Shown here piece after piece: positions 1-7,826 of a DNA stretch of 9,128 nucleotides (position 1 is its first letter; each line of letters starts with the position of its first letter). The position numbers and the translations under genes are program-made. The DNA lies in NCBI GenBank assembly GCA_007129225.1, contig SKVX01000552.1, forward strand, positions 1-9,128, given 5' to 3'. The notes under the pieces are model-generated. The model made no database searches. It was not told where the DNA came from and saw nothing but the letters and a program-made list of their open reading frames with translations. The DNA is from Halomonas sp. (GTDB lineage Bacteria; Pseudomonadota; Gammaproteobacteria; Pseudomonadales; Halomonadaceae).

Positions 1-5
1 CTGAC

Positions 6-1430
6 ATGAGCACAGCATTAGAGCACCCGACCTACAATTACAAGGTAGTTCGGCAGTTCGCGATCATGACAGTCGTGTGGGGCATCGTGGGCATGCTCCT
101 CGGCGTCATCCTTGCCGCACAGTTGGTTTGGCCGCAACTCAACCTCGACCTGCCCTGGACGAGTTTTGGCCGCCTGCGGCCGCTCCACACCAACGCCGTC
201 ATCTTTGCCTTCGGTGGCTCGGCGCTGATGGCGACCTCCTATTATGTCGTGCAGCGTACCTGTCAGACCCGGCTGTTCTCCGACAGGCTGGCGGCCTTCA
301 CTTTCTGGGGCTGGCAGGCGGTCATCGTGTCGGCAGTGATCACCCTGCCGCTGGGCTATACCACCACCAAGGAGTATGCCGAGCTGGAGTGGCCGATCAA
401 TATCCTGATCGCCGCGGTATGGGTCAGCTATGCCATCGTCTTCCTGATGACCATCAAGCAGCGCAAGACGTCGCACATCTATGTCGCCAACTGGTTCTTC
501 GCCGCCTTCATCCTGACCGTGGCCGTGCTGCATATCGTCAACAACGCGGCCATTCCGGTCACCGCCATGTACTCGATCTCCATCTACTCCGGCACTATCG
601 ATGCCATGGTGCAATGGTGGTACGGACACAACGCTGTGGGCTTCTTCCTGACCGCCGGCTTCCTCGGCATGATGTACTACTTTGTGCCCAAGCAGGCCGA
701 GCGCCCGATCTACTCCTACCGGCTCTCCATCGTCCACTTCTGGGCGCTGATCATGATCTACATGTGGGCCGGCCCGCACCACTTGCACTATACCGCCCTG
801 CCCGACTGGGCCCAGTCGCTGGGTATGGTCATGTCGATCATCCTGCTGGCACCCTCCTGGGGCGGCATGATCAACGGCATGATGACACTCTCCGGCGCCT
901 GGCATAAGTTGCGCACCGACCCGACCCTGCGCTTCCTGGTGGTCGCCCTGTCATTCTACGGCATGTCCACCTTCGAAGGGCCGATGATGGCGATCAAGAC
1001 GGTCAACGCACTGTCTCACTACACCGACTGGACCATCGGCCACGTCCATGCGGGCGCGCTGGGCTGGGTGGCCATGATCACCATCGGCTCCATGTACCAC
1101 CTGATTCCGCGCCTCTTCGGCCGCACCGAGATGTACTCGGTCGGCATGATCGCGGTGCACTTCTGGCTGGCCACCATCGGCACGGTGCTCTACATCGCCT
1201 CCATGTGGGTCAACGGCATCCTGCAGGGCCTGATGTGGCGCGCCATCAACCCCGACGGCACTCTGATGTACACCTTCATGGAGTCCGTCGAGGCCAGCGG
1301 CCCGGGCTATATCGTGCGCCTGATCGGCGGCCTGTTCTGGATCATCGGCATGCTGATCATGGCCTACAACGTCTTCAAGACCATCCAGCGCAGCGAAGCC
1401 GTGCAGCATCCGATTCCGCAGACCGCCTGA
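6..1430 (+). CDS. ccoN: cbb3-type cytochrome c oxidase subunit I (CcoN)
   Basis: This is the catalytic heme-copper subunit of the high-affinity cbb3 terminal oxidase. It reduces O2 to water at the heme b3-CuB centre in the inner membrane while pumping protons. The 474 residues match the usual family length and are mostly hydrophobic, consistent with 12 membrane helices. The diagnostic ligands are visible: His61 in RPLHTNAV (low-spin heme b), His208 in YGHNAV and His258-His259 in GPHHLHY (CuB), Tyr252 six residues before that pair (the cross-linked tyrosine of the cbb3 class), His346 and His348 in GHVHAG (heme b3 and heme b), and Glu324 in STFEGP. The start at 6 gives the typical N-terminus; only five bases precede it, so its ribosome site and promoter are outside the window. 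It is followed after 22 bases by ccoO. No anomaly seen; identification is secure. Confidence 0.98.
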   Translation: MSTALEHPTYNYKVVRQFAIMTVVWGIVGMLLGVILAAQLVWPQLNLDLPWTSFGRLRPLHTNAVIFAFGGSALMATSYYVVQRTCQTRLFSDRLAAFTFWGWQAVIVSAVITLPLGYTTTKEYAELEWPINILIAAVWVSYAIVFLMTIKQRKTSHIYVANWFFAAFILTVAVLHIVNNAAIPVTAMYSISIYSGTIDAMVQWWYGHNAVGFFLTAGFLGMMYYFVPKQAERPIYSYRLSIVHFWALIMIYMWAGPHHLHYTALPDWAQSLGMVMSIILLAPSWGGMINGMMTLSGAWHKLRTDPTLRFLVVALSFYGMSTFEGPMMAIKTVNALSHYTDWTIGHVHAGALGWVAMITIGSMYHLIPRLFGRTEMYSVGMIAVHFWLATIGTVLYIASMWVNGILQGLMWRAINPDGTLMYTFMESVEASGPGYIVRLIGGLFWIIGMLIMAYNVFKTIQRSEAVQHPIPQTA

Positions 1431-1452
1431 GCAACCGGGGATACCGACACCA

Positions 1453-2061
1453 ATGAAACACGAGATTGTCGAAAAGAACGTTGGCCTGCTTGCCGTGCTG
1501 ATTCTGGTGGCGATCAGCTTCGGCGGCCTGGCCGAGATCGTACCGCTGTTCTTCCAGAAGCAGACCACAGAGCCGGTCGAGGGCCTGCGCCCCCTCTCCG
1601 CACTGGAACTGGAAGGCCGTGACATCTATCGACGCGAAGGCTGCGTGGGCTGTCACTCGCAGATGATCCGCCCCTTCCGTGCCGAGACCGAGCGCTACGG
1701 CCACTACAGCGTGGCCGGCGAGTTCATCTACGAGCACAACTTCCTGTGGGGTTCCAAGCGCACCGGTCCGGACCTGGCCCGTGTCGGCGGCCGTTACAGC
1801 GACGACTGGCACCGCGCCCACATGTACAACCCGCGTGACGTGGTGCCCGGTTCGATCATGCCGGCCTACCCGTGGCTCTTCGAGCGCACGCTGGACGGAC
1901 GCGACACGCCCCGCAAGATGCAAGCCCTTCGCACCCTGGGCGTGCCCTACACCGACGAGGACATCGAGAACGCCACACGCGAGGTCCGCGGGCAGCAGGA
2001 AATCACCGCCCTCGTGGCCTATCTGCAGCAGCTGGGCACCGTGCTCGAAGGCACCCGTTGA
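1453..2061 (+). CDS. ccoO: cbb3-type cytochrome c oxidase subunit II (CcoO), monoheme cytochrome c
   Basis: This is the membrane-anchored monoheme cytochrome c that passes electrons from CcoP towards the CcoN hemes. The protein is 202 residues, normal for the family. One N-terminal membrane segment spans roughly residues 10-34, with the remainder periplasmic. The heme c motif CVGCH is at Cys64, Cys67 and His68, followed by the family-typical SQMIRPF. The likely axial methionine is Met136 in GSIMPAYPW. The RTGPDLARVGGRY segment (about 103-115) is also characteristic of CcoO. The start has only a weak purine run (GGGG at 1437-1440, 12 bases upstream), so translation may depend on the preceding ccoN. 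The stop lies two bases before the ccoQ start. Everything expected is intact. Confidence 0.98.
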   Translation: MKHEIVEKNVGLLAVLILVAISFGGLAEIVPLFFQKQTTEPVEGLRPLSALELEGRDIYRREGCVGCHSQMIRPFRAETERYGHYSVAGEFIYEHNFLWGSKRTGPDLARVGGRYSDDWHRAHMYNPRDVVPGSIMPAYPWLFERTLDGRDTPRKMQALRTLGVPYTDEDIENATREVRGQQEITALVAYLQQLGTVLEGTR

Positions 2062-2063
2062 TC

Positions 2064-2306
2064 ATGGATACCGGCACCTTTCGCGGAATCATCACCTTCC
2101 TGCTGATCGTCGCCTTTATCGGCATCACCTGGTGGGCCTACTCACGGCGGCGCAAGCCGGACTTCGACGAGGCAGCCCAGTTGCCCTTCGCCGACGACGA
2201 TGAGACACCGCAACCAAACCGTGACAGCAACGCCTCGCCCCGCTCGAACCGCGAGCAGGACGACAACGGCGATTCCCGTACGAATAAGGGAGACAGGAAC
2301 ATATGA
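2064..2306 (+). CDS. ccoQ: cbb3-type cytochrome oxidase small subunit (CcoQ)
   Basis: CcoQ is a small single-helix membrane subunit that in other bacteria stabilises the cbb3 complex. The 80-residue product has a membrane helix at about residues 8-26 (FRGIITFLLIVAFIGITWW) followed by the family-typical YSRRRKPDFDEAAQLPF segment. The C-terminal part, about residues 43-80, is hydrophilic and rich in Asp, Asn, Arg and Ser. That tail makes the protein somewhat longer than the roughly 50-65 residues I recall for most CcoQ. I start it at 2064, because an upstream in-frame extension would lie inside ccoO and would not resemble CcoQ. The stop overlaps the ccoP start as ATGA. Position between ccoO and ccoP together with the sequence makes the call firm. 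Confidence 0.94.
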   Translation: MDTGTFRGIITFLLIVAFIGITWWAYSRRRKPDFDEAAQLPFADDDETPQPNRDSNASPRSNREQDDNGDSRTNKGDRNI

Positions 2307-3232
2307 ACAGATTTTGGGATGACTCCCTTTCCGGGTTCTGGAGCGCCTGGATCATCGTCATCACGCTGGGATCCATTGCCTTCGCCTTCTGGATCCTCTA
2401 CGCCAACCGCAAGACCGACAAGGTGCCGGACGCCGATGGCAATGTAGAGACCACCGGCCATGCCGCCGACGAGATCGAGGAGTACGACAACCCCTTGCCC
2501 CGCTGGTGGTTCCAGCTCTACGTGGCAACCATCGTATTCTCGCTGGGCTACCTGCTCCTCTACCCGGGGCTAGGTAACTTCACCGGCCTGCTCGGCTGGA
2601 CCCAGGAAGGCCAGTGGGAAGAGGAAGTGGCCAGGGCCGAAGAGCGCTTCACGCCGATTTTCGCCCAGTACCAGGAGATTCCGATTCCCGAACTCGCCCA
2701 GGACGAGGAGGCCATGCTCGTCGCCGACCGCATCTACCAGAACAATTGTGCGGTGTGTCACGGCGCCAACGCCCAGGGTGGCTACGGCTTCCCCAACCTG
2801 ACCAACGACGACTGGCTCTACGGCGGCGAGCCCGAGCAGATCATGACATCCCTGGTCAGGGGCCGTAACGGCCTGATGCCGTCCTTCCAGACCCTGGGTG
2901 CGAACAACATCGAGAACGTCACTCAGTACGTTCTATCGCTTTCCGACCTCGAGCATGAAGCCGAGCGCGCCGAACAGGGTGCTGCGGTCTATGCCTCGGT
3001 CTGTGCCGCCTGTCATGCCCCGGACGGTACCGGCAACACCGCGCTTGGCGCGCCCAACCTGACCAATGACATCTGGCTTTACCAGATGCCCGGCCAGAGC
3101 GTTGCCGACTCGGTTCGCCAGACCCTGCGCAACGGTCGCAACGGCCACATGCCGGCTCAGGAAGCCTATATCGGTGCAGAGCGGGTCCATCTGGTCGCCG
3201 CCTACGTCTACAGCCTGCGTTTTCGGGACTGA
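2303..3232 (+). CDS. ccoP: cbb3-type cytochrome c oxidase subunit III (CcoP), diheme cytochrome c
   Basis: CcoP is the diheme cytochrome c that accepts electrons from soluble cytochrome c and relays them to CcoO. The 309-residue protein has two N-terminal membrane segments (about 11-33 and 70-88), the longer CcoP form. Two periplasmic cytochrome c domains follow. CAVCH lies at Cys149, Cys152, His153, with Met192 in NGLMP as probable axial ligand. CAACH lies at Cys234, Cys237, His238, with Met283 in NGHMP. Both domains contain PNLTND followed by a WLY, showing their tandem-duplication origin. Translation is well supported: purine-rich AAGGGAG (2286-2292) and AGGA (2295-2298) precede the ATG, which overlaps the ccoQ stop as ATGA. 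A terminator hairpin follows 17 bases after the stop, so this is the last structural gene. Confidence 0.98.
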   Translation: MNRFWDDSLSGFWSAWIIVITLGSIAFAFWILYANRKTDKVPDADGNVETTGHAADEIEEYDNPLPRWWFQLYVATIVFSLGYLLLYPGLGNFTGLLGWTQEGQWEEEVARAEERFTPIFAQYQEIPIPELAQDEEAMLVADRIYQNNCAVCHGANAQGGYGFPNLTNDDWLYGGEPEQIMTSLVRGRNGLMPSFQTLGANNIENVTQYVLSLSDLEHEAERAEQGAAVYASVCAACHAPDGTGNTALGAPNLTNDIWLYQMPGQSVADSVRQTLRNGRNGHMPAQEAYIGAERVHLVAAYVYSLRFRD

Positions 3233-3249
3233 GGACATAACCGAGCAGT

Positions 3250-3283
3250 AAAGGGTGCGGCCTGGGGTCGCACCCTTTCTCTT
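3250..3283 (+). terminator. Rho-independent terminator after ccoP
   Basis: A perfect 10-bp inverted repeat pairs AAAGGGTGCG (3250-3259) with CGCACCCTTT (3269-3278) around a 9-base loop. The 3' arm runs into TTTCTCTT, a pyrimidine-rich tail with several T residues. It sits 17 bases past the ccoP stop and 80 bases before the ccoG start, exactly where the structural and maturation operons would be separated. The T tract is interrupted by C, so some read-through is possible. Confidence 0.85.
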
Positions 3284-3299
3284 GGTGACGGGGCCTCGA

Positions 3300-3305
3300 T
3301 ACAAT
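3300..3305 (+). promoter_or_regulatory. Possible -10 hexamer for ccoG (weak)
   Basis: TACAAT lies just downstream of the ccoP terminator and would start transcription near 3312, about 50 bases before ccoG. No good -35 element stands at 16-18 bases upstream: the 17-bp position reads TTCTCT, and TTGGTG at 3282-3287 is only 12 bases away. I see no FNR-like site here. The location after a terminator is the main support. Confidence 0.3.
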
Positions 3306-3331
3306 GGAAGTCGTTTCACTGCCTCCCTTTT

Positions 3332-3350
3332 GCGGGCCGTTTCTGCCCGC
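3332..3350 (+). other. Small hairpin in the ccoG leader
   Basis: GCGGGC (3332-3337) and GCCCGC (3345-3350) form a perfect 6-bp stem with a 7-base loop. It ends 12 bases before the ccoG start and has no T tract, so it is not a terminator. It could affect ribosome access, since no strong Shine-Dalgarno sequence is visible (only GAG at 3354-3356). In GC-rich DNA such a short stem can also be chance. Confidence 0.3.
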
Positions 3351-3362
3351 CACGAGTCCGCC

Positions 3363-4802
3363 ATGAGTGAGAAGATACCTGCCCGTGACGTGACCCCGGA
3401 TCCCGTGGGCCACCATGAACCGCGACCCACCGTCCAGCAGGAGATGTACGCCAGCCGACGCCATATCTATGTGCGCGAGATCAAGGGGCTATTCCAGCGC
3501 CTCCGCCGCTCCGCCAACTGGCTGCTGATGCTCGCTTTCTTCGGCCTGCCCTGGGTACAGTGGGACGATCGTCCGCTGATCTGGTTCGACCTGCCGGGGC
3601 GGGAGTTTCATATCTTCGCCGCCACCTTCTACCCCCAGGAGTTCATCCTGCTGTCGTGGCTGCTGATCATCTGCGCCTTCGGTCTGTTCTTCATCACCGT
3701 CTTCGCCGGCCGCGTCTGGTGTGGCTACACCTGCCCCCAGAGTGTCTGGACCTTTCTCTATATCTGGGTCGAGCATCGCCTGGAGGGCTCCCGCAACCGG
3801 CGCATCAAGCTAGACCGCCAGCCCATGAACCTGGACAAGGCATGGCGCAAAACCGCGAAGCACATCATCTGGCTCGCGATCGCCCTGGCCACAGGCGTCA
3901 CCTTCGTCGGCTACTTCACGCCGATCCGTGAGCTGGTGGTAGAGTTGCCCACCCTCCAGGCGCACGGCTGGGCCTACTTCTGGTCCGGTTTCTTCCTGGT
4001 GTTCACCTATCTCAACGCCGGCTGGCTCCGCGAGCAGGTGTGTATCTACATGTGCCCCTATGCCCGCTTCCAGGGGGTGATGTTCGACGCCGACACCCTG
4101 ATCGTCTCCTACGACGAGGCTCGCGGCGAGCCCCGTGGCTCGCGCAAGAAGAATCTCAGCCACCAGGAGGCACGGGAGGCCGGCTACGGAGACTGCATCG
4201 ACTGCGATCTCTGTGTTCAGGTCTGCCCCACCGGCATCGACATCCGTGACGGCCTACAATATGAGTGCATCACCTGTGCCGCCTGCATCGATGCCTGCGA
4301 TAGCGTGATGGACAAGATGAACTATCCGCGGGGGCTGATTCGCTACACCACCGAGAATGCCCTGGAAGGAAAACCGACGCATATCCTGCGGCCACGGCTG
4401 ATGGGCTACCTGGCGGCGCTGCTGGTAATGATTGGCCTGTTTGTCTGGGCTCTGAGCGACCGCATGCCGCTGGACTTCGAGGTCGAGCGAGAGCGTGGCC
4501 AGCTCTACCAGATGACCCGTGAGGGCCGTATCAGCAATGTCTTCACCCTGACCCTGCGCAACCAGGATCGGGAAGACCATGAGTTTCGCCTCGAAGTGAG
4601 CGGACTTCCCGGGTTGGAAATCGATACCGATACGCTGAGTGTTCCGGCCGGTGCCTCGCGCAGGTTCGCAGTGCAGGTCACCGCCGACCCCGGCGTGCTC
4701 GAGCTGCCCAGTCACCCTATCCAGTTGCACGTGCAGTCCCAACAGAACGAACGCATCGCCCTTGAGCGTGACACCCGCTTCATCGGTGAAGCACGGAGAT
4801 GA
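3363..4802 (+). CDS. ccoG: cbb3 oxidase accessory protein CcoG (FixG/RdxA-type membrane polyferredoxin)
   Basis: CcoG is a membrane iron-sulfur protein needed for cbb3 maturation; in studied species it is linked to reduction of Cu(II) for copper delivery. From the ATG at 3363 the product is 479 residues. The frame stays open upstream to a GTG at 3255, but that codon lies inside the terminator and the extra residues do not look like CcoG, so I reject it. Membrane segments lie near 52-66, 92-114, 166-185, 204-219 and 346-364. Two ferredoxin-type clusters are complete: Cys278, 281, 284, 288 and Cys302, 305, 308, 312. Extra Cys pairs are Cys120/Cys124 (WCGYTCPQ) and Cys227/Cys231 (CIYMCPYAR). The C-terminal 110 residues form the Ig-like periplasmic FixG domain. 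The stop overlaps the upstream ccoH ATG as ATGA. Confidence 0.96.
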   Translation: MSEKIPARDVTPDPVGHHEPRPTVQQEMYASRRHIYVREIKGLFQRLRRSANWLLMLAFFGLPWVQWDDRPLIWFDLPGREFHIFAATFYPQEFILLSWLLIICAFGLFFITVFAGRVWCGYTCPQSVWTFLYIWVEHRLEGSRNRRIKLDRQPMNLDKAWRKTAKHIIWLAIALATGVTFVGYFTPIRELVVELPTLQAHGWAYFWSGFFLVFTYLNAGWLREQVCIYMCPYARFQGVMFDADTLIVSYDEARGEPRGSRKKNLSHQEAREAGYGDCIDCDLCVQVCPTGIDIRDGLQYECITCAACIDACDSVMDKMNYPRGLIRYTTENALEGKPTHILRPRLMGYLAALLVMIGLFVWALSDRMPLDFEVERERGQLYQMTREGRISNVFTLTLRNQDREDHEFRLEVSGLPGLEIDTDTLSVPAGASRRFAVQVTADPGVLELPSHPIQLHVQSQQNERIALERDTRFIGEARR

Positions 4803-5314
4803 CCATGACGACCCCTACCCCCTGGCACAAGCAGTTCTGGCCCTGGTTCCTTCTCGGCCTCTTGTTCACCTCTATCTTCGGCAGCTCGACCCTGGCCGTC
4901 ATGGCCGTGCGAACCGCCGACGGGCTGGTACAGCAGGACTACTACGAGCACGGCCGGGCCATCAATATGGTGCTGGCGAAGCAGCAGCGTGCACATGACC
5001 TCGATCTGGCGGCAGAACTGCGCATCGATCCCATGACCAGCGACATCATCGTTCAGCTCGAGGGTGAAGAACGCCCCGAGCGGCTCTATCTGAAGCTGAT
5101 CTTCCCCACCGTGGGCGGCCGCGACCAGGACATCGTTCTAGAGCACGTGCGTGATGGGCGCTATCTCGGCCAGGCACCCGACAATCTGCGCTACCGCTGG
5201 TACCTGCAGCTGCACCCCAGCGAAGTCGAGCCGGCCTGGCGCCTGGTAGGTGAAGGCAGCTTTCCCAGCGAGGACGAATTCGACCTGACCCCAGGCATCG
5301 TGGACCGCGGCTGA
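4799..5314 (+). CDS. ccoH: cbb3 oxidase assembly protein CcoH (FixH family)
   Basis: CcoH is a small membrane protein required for stable assembly of cbb3 oxidase. The 171 residues contain one N-terminal membrane segment (about 14-37, FWPWFLLGLLFTSIFG onward) and a periplasmic domain. The family signature follows directly, DGLVQQDYYEHGRAIN at about residues 41-56. The start is ambiguous. The ATG at 4799 overlaps the ccoG stop as ATGA and has GGTGAAG seven bases upstream. An in-frame ATG at 4805 has GGAG (4795-4798) at a six-base spacing and would give 169 residues. I list the longer form because of the coupling overlap. The gene sits between ccoG and ccoI as in other GHIS clusters. The C-terminal half is less conserved, as is common in this family. 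Confidence 0.93.
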   Translation: MTMTTPTPWHKQFWPWFLLGLLFTSIFGSSTLAVMAVRTADGLVQQDYYEHGRAINMVLAKQQRAHDLDLAAELRIDPMTSDIIVQLEGEERPERLYLKLIFPTVGGRDQDIVLEHVRDGRYLGQAPDNLRYRWYLQLHPSEVEPAWRLVGEGSFPSEDEFDLTPGIVDRG

Positions 5315-5348
5315 TGACTGGCGCTGCAACTCACTCACTCGAGCGGAC

Positions 5349-7826
5349 ATGAACCAGAGCGCCACCACGGCTGAGTACGCTCTGGCGGACTGCTATCACT
5401 GCGGCAGCCAGGTCCCGCCAGAAGCCCCCTGGTCGATCACCATCGACGACCGGGCCCACCCGCTATGCTGCCCGGGCTGCGAAGCGGTGGCCCACGCCAT
5501 CGTCAACGGCGGGCTCGAGAGCTACTACCGCTTTCGTACCGAGCTGCCCGAGCGCCCCGACGACCGGCAGAAGATCAAGGCCGAGACCTGGGCCGTCTTC
5601 GACGACCCGGGGCTGCAGCGGGAGTTCGTCCACCCCGAAGGCGATAGCGGCCTGGTGCACGCCACCCTGGCGGTGGACGGCATTACCTGTGCGGCCTGCG
5701 CCTGGCTGATCGAACATCGCCTGAACGCCCTGGATGGCGTCAGCATCAGTGCCGTCAACCTGAGCCACCACCGAGTCCGCGTGACCTGGGACCCGTCCCG
5801 GCTCAAGCTATCGCGCATCCTCGCCGAGATGGCCGCCATCGGCTACGGCGCCCAGCCCTACGAGCCGGATGCGGCCCAGCAGCGGCTGCAGTTCGAGGAG
5901 CGCATGACGGTGCGCCGCCTGATCATCGCCGCCGTCGGCATGATGCAGGTGATGATGTTCTCCATCCCCATCTATATGACCAGCCCCGGCGAGATCAGCG
6001 ATGACTTCTACGCCCTGTTCCACTGGCTCTCCTTTGCGCTGGCCACGCCGGTGGTCTTCTTCTCGGCCATGCCCTTCTTCCGCAACGCAGTGCGCGACCT
6101 GCGCACCCGGGTGCTGGGCATGGACGTGCCGGTCTCCATTGCCATCGGCGGCGCCTACCTGGCCAGCGGCTACGCGGTGATCACCGACACCGGCGAGGTC
6201 TATTTCGACTCGGTGGCCATGTTCACCTTCTTTCTGCTGTTCGGCCGCTATGTCGAGGCCCGGGCCCGTCGGCGCAGCGGCCATACCGGCAACGCCATGG
6301 CCGGCGCCCTGCCGCTGTCGGCAACGCGACTCACCGATGAGGGCGAAGAGCGCATCCTGCCGGCCAGCGAACTCACCGCAGGCGACCGGATCCTGATCAA
6401 GCCCGGGCATGGTGTACCGGCCGATGGCGTGATCGAGGAAGGTGAGTCCAGCCTCGACGAGTCGATGCTCACCGGCGAATACCTGCCTGTCACCCGCCGC
6501 GTGGGCGACAGCGTCGTGGGCGGCAGCCAGAATATCGAGAGCCCGTTGACGGTAAGGGTCACCCACGCCGGCAAGCAGGCCCGGGTCGCCGGCATCGTCG
6601 ACCTCACCGACCGCGCCTTCGCCAGCCGACCGCGGCTGGCCCAGATGGCCTCCCGCATGTCCCACCTGTTCGTGCTGCGGCTGCTGCTGGTGACCACCTG
6701 CGTCGCCATTGCCTGGTGGTTCATCGACCCGTCACGGGTGCTCTGGGTCACGCTGTCGGTGCTGGTGGTGACCTGCCCCTGCGCCCTGGCATTGGCCACC
6801 CCCACGGCACTGACCGCCGGCCACGGCCAGCTTCGCCGCCGTGGCGTGCTGATCACCCGCGCCGATGCCATCGAGTCGCTGTCCCAGGTGGACCGGATCA
6901 TCTTCGACAAGACCGGCACCCTGACCAGCGGCGAGATGCAGCTGCGCGAGACCCGCTCGATGGACAACCTGTCGGTGGAACGCGCACGGGTTATCGCAGC
7001 AGCCCTAGAGGCACACTCCGAGCACCCCATCGCCCGGGCCTTCCGCCCCTGGCACCAGGCTACCGTCAATGCCAGCGAGCGAACGAGCCACACCGGACAG
7101 GGCGTCCAAGGCATCATCGATGGCCGGCTCTGGCGACTGGGTCGTCACGAATTCGCCGCTCCGCAGCAAAAGCTGGCCCTTCCGGAAGCGGGTCAGTGGC
7201 TGCTGCTCACCGAGGATGGCGAGCCCCGCGCCTGGTTCGCACTCCATGACCGGGTCCGGGAAGACGCCGCCGCCACCGTGTCAGCGCTCAAGGCCCGCGG
7301 CCTCGCGGTGGAACTGCTCTCCGGCGACAATGCCGGCGCCGTGGAAGGCCTCGCCCATTCACTGGGCATCGACGCCTGGCGTGCAGCCGCCAGCCCCGAG
7401 GACAAGCTGGCGCATATCCGCCAATGCCAGGAGCGGGGCGAGAAGGTGGCGATGATCGGCGACGGCATCAACGATGTGCCTGTTCTCGCCGGGGCCGACG
7501 TCTCCATCGCCATGAACGGCGCCACCGACCTGGCACGCACCAGTGCCGATGCCGTCTTGCTCAGCCCCCGGCTGATGCGTATCGTCGAATCCATCGAGAT
7601 CGCCAACGCCACGCGGCGCATCATGCGCCAGAACATGATCTGGTCGGTGTGCTACAACTTCTCGGCGCTGCCACTGGCCGCCATCGGCATCGTGCCTCCC
7701 TGGGTGGCGGCCCTAGGGATGTCGGCCAGCTCCCTGGTGGTGGTGGGCAATGCCCTTCGCCTGAGCCGCTATCGCACCGCACCGCCCCCCGTCCCGGCCA
7801 ACTCCGCTCGCCTGGTGAACGCATGA
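5349..7826 (+). CDS. ccoI: Copper-translocating P-type ATPase CcoI (FixI/CopA2 type)
   Basis: This is a P1B-type ATPase that exports Cu(I) to the periplasmic side for assembly of the cbb3 CuB centre rather than for bulk detoxification. The 825-residue protein opens with a Cys-rich segment (Cys15, Cys18, Cys40, Cys41, Cys44), then a heavy-metal-associated domain with GITCAAC (Cys114, Cys117). Eight membrane helices lie near 191-210, 223-241, 262-279, 284-300, 441-459, 463-485, 766-783 and 786-803. The metal-path motifs are complete: CPC at 476-478, Tyr769-Asn770, and Met791 with Ser794-Ser795. Catalytic motifs are TGE (375-377), phosphorylated Asp520 in DKTGT, His559-Pro560, and GDGIND (704-709). 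It starts 34 bases after ccoH with a weak ribosome site; its stop overlaps the ccoS ATG as ATGA. The operon context favours CcoI over a general CopA. Confidence 0.96.
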   Translation: MNQSATTAEYALADCYHCGSQVPPEAPWSITIDDRAHPLCCPGCEAVAHAIVNGGLESYYRFRTELPERPDDRQKIKAETWAVFDDPGLQREFVHPEGDSGLVHATLAVDGITCAACAWLIEHRLNALDGVSISAVNLSHHRVRVTWDPSRLKLSRILAEMAAIGYGAQPYEPDAAQQRLQFEERMTVRRLIIAAVGMMQVMMFSIPIYMTSPGEISDDFYALFHWLSFALATPVVFFSAMPFFRNAVRDLRTRVLGMDVPVSIAIGGAYLASGYAVITDTGEVYFDSVAMFTFFLLFGRYVEARARRRSGHTGNAMAGALPLSATRLTDEGEERILPASELTAGDRILIKPGHGVPADGVIEEGESSLDESMLTGEYLPVTRRVGDSVVGGSQNIESPLTVRVTHAGKQARVAGIVDLTDRAFASRPRLAQMASRMSHLFVLRLLLVTTCVAIAWWFIDPSRVLWVTLSVLVVTCPCALALATPTALTAGHGQLRRRGVLITRADAIESLSQVDRIIFDKTGTLTSGEMQLRETRSMDNLSVERARVIAAALEAHSEHPIARAFRPWHQATVNASERTSHTGQGVQGIIDGRLWRLGRHEFAAPQQKLALPEAGQWLLLTEDGEPRAWFALHDRVREDAAATVSALKARGLAVELLSGDNAGAVEGLAHSLGIDAWRAAASPEDKLAHIRQCQERGEKVAMIGDGINDVPVLAGADVSIAMNGATDLARTSADAVLLSPRLMRIVESIEIANATRRIMRQNMIWSVCYNFSALPLAAIGIVPPWVAALGMSASSLVVVGNALRLSRYRTAPPPVPANSARLVNA

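Noticed and set aside
18..905. Long minus-strand open frame of 295 codons opposite ccoN
   Set aside because: Its product is rich in His, Gly, Asp and Arg with no recognisable domain, as expected from the complement of a GC-rich gene. ccoN on the other strand is fully conserved.
1872..2063. In-frame extension of ccoQ into ccoO
   Set aside because: The added residues are an Arg/His-rich shadow of ccoO; the conserved CcoQ helix begins right after the ATG at 2064.
3255..3362. N-terminal extension of ccoG to a GTG at 3255
   Set aside because: The GTG sits inside the terminator hairpin, the 36 added residues do not resemble CcoG, and the ATG at 3363 gives the typical family N-terminus and length.
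5808..7117. Two overlapping long minus-strand open frames opposite ccoI
   Set aside because: Low-complexity composition, no ribosome site or domain, and completely inside a well-supported P-type ATPase gene.
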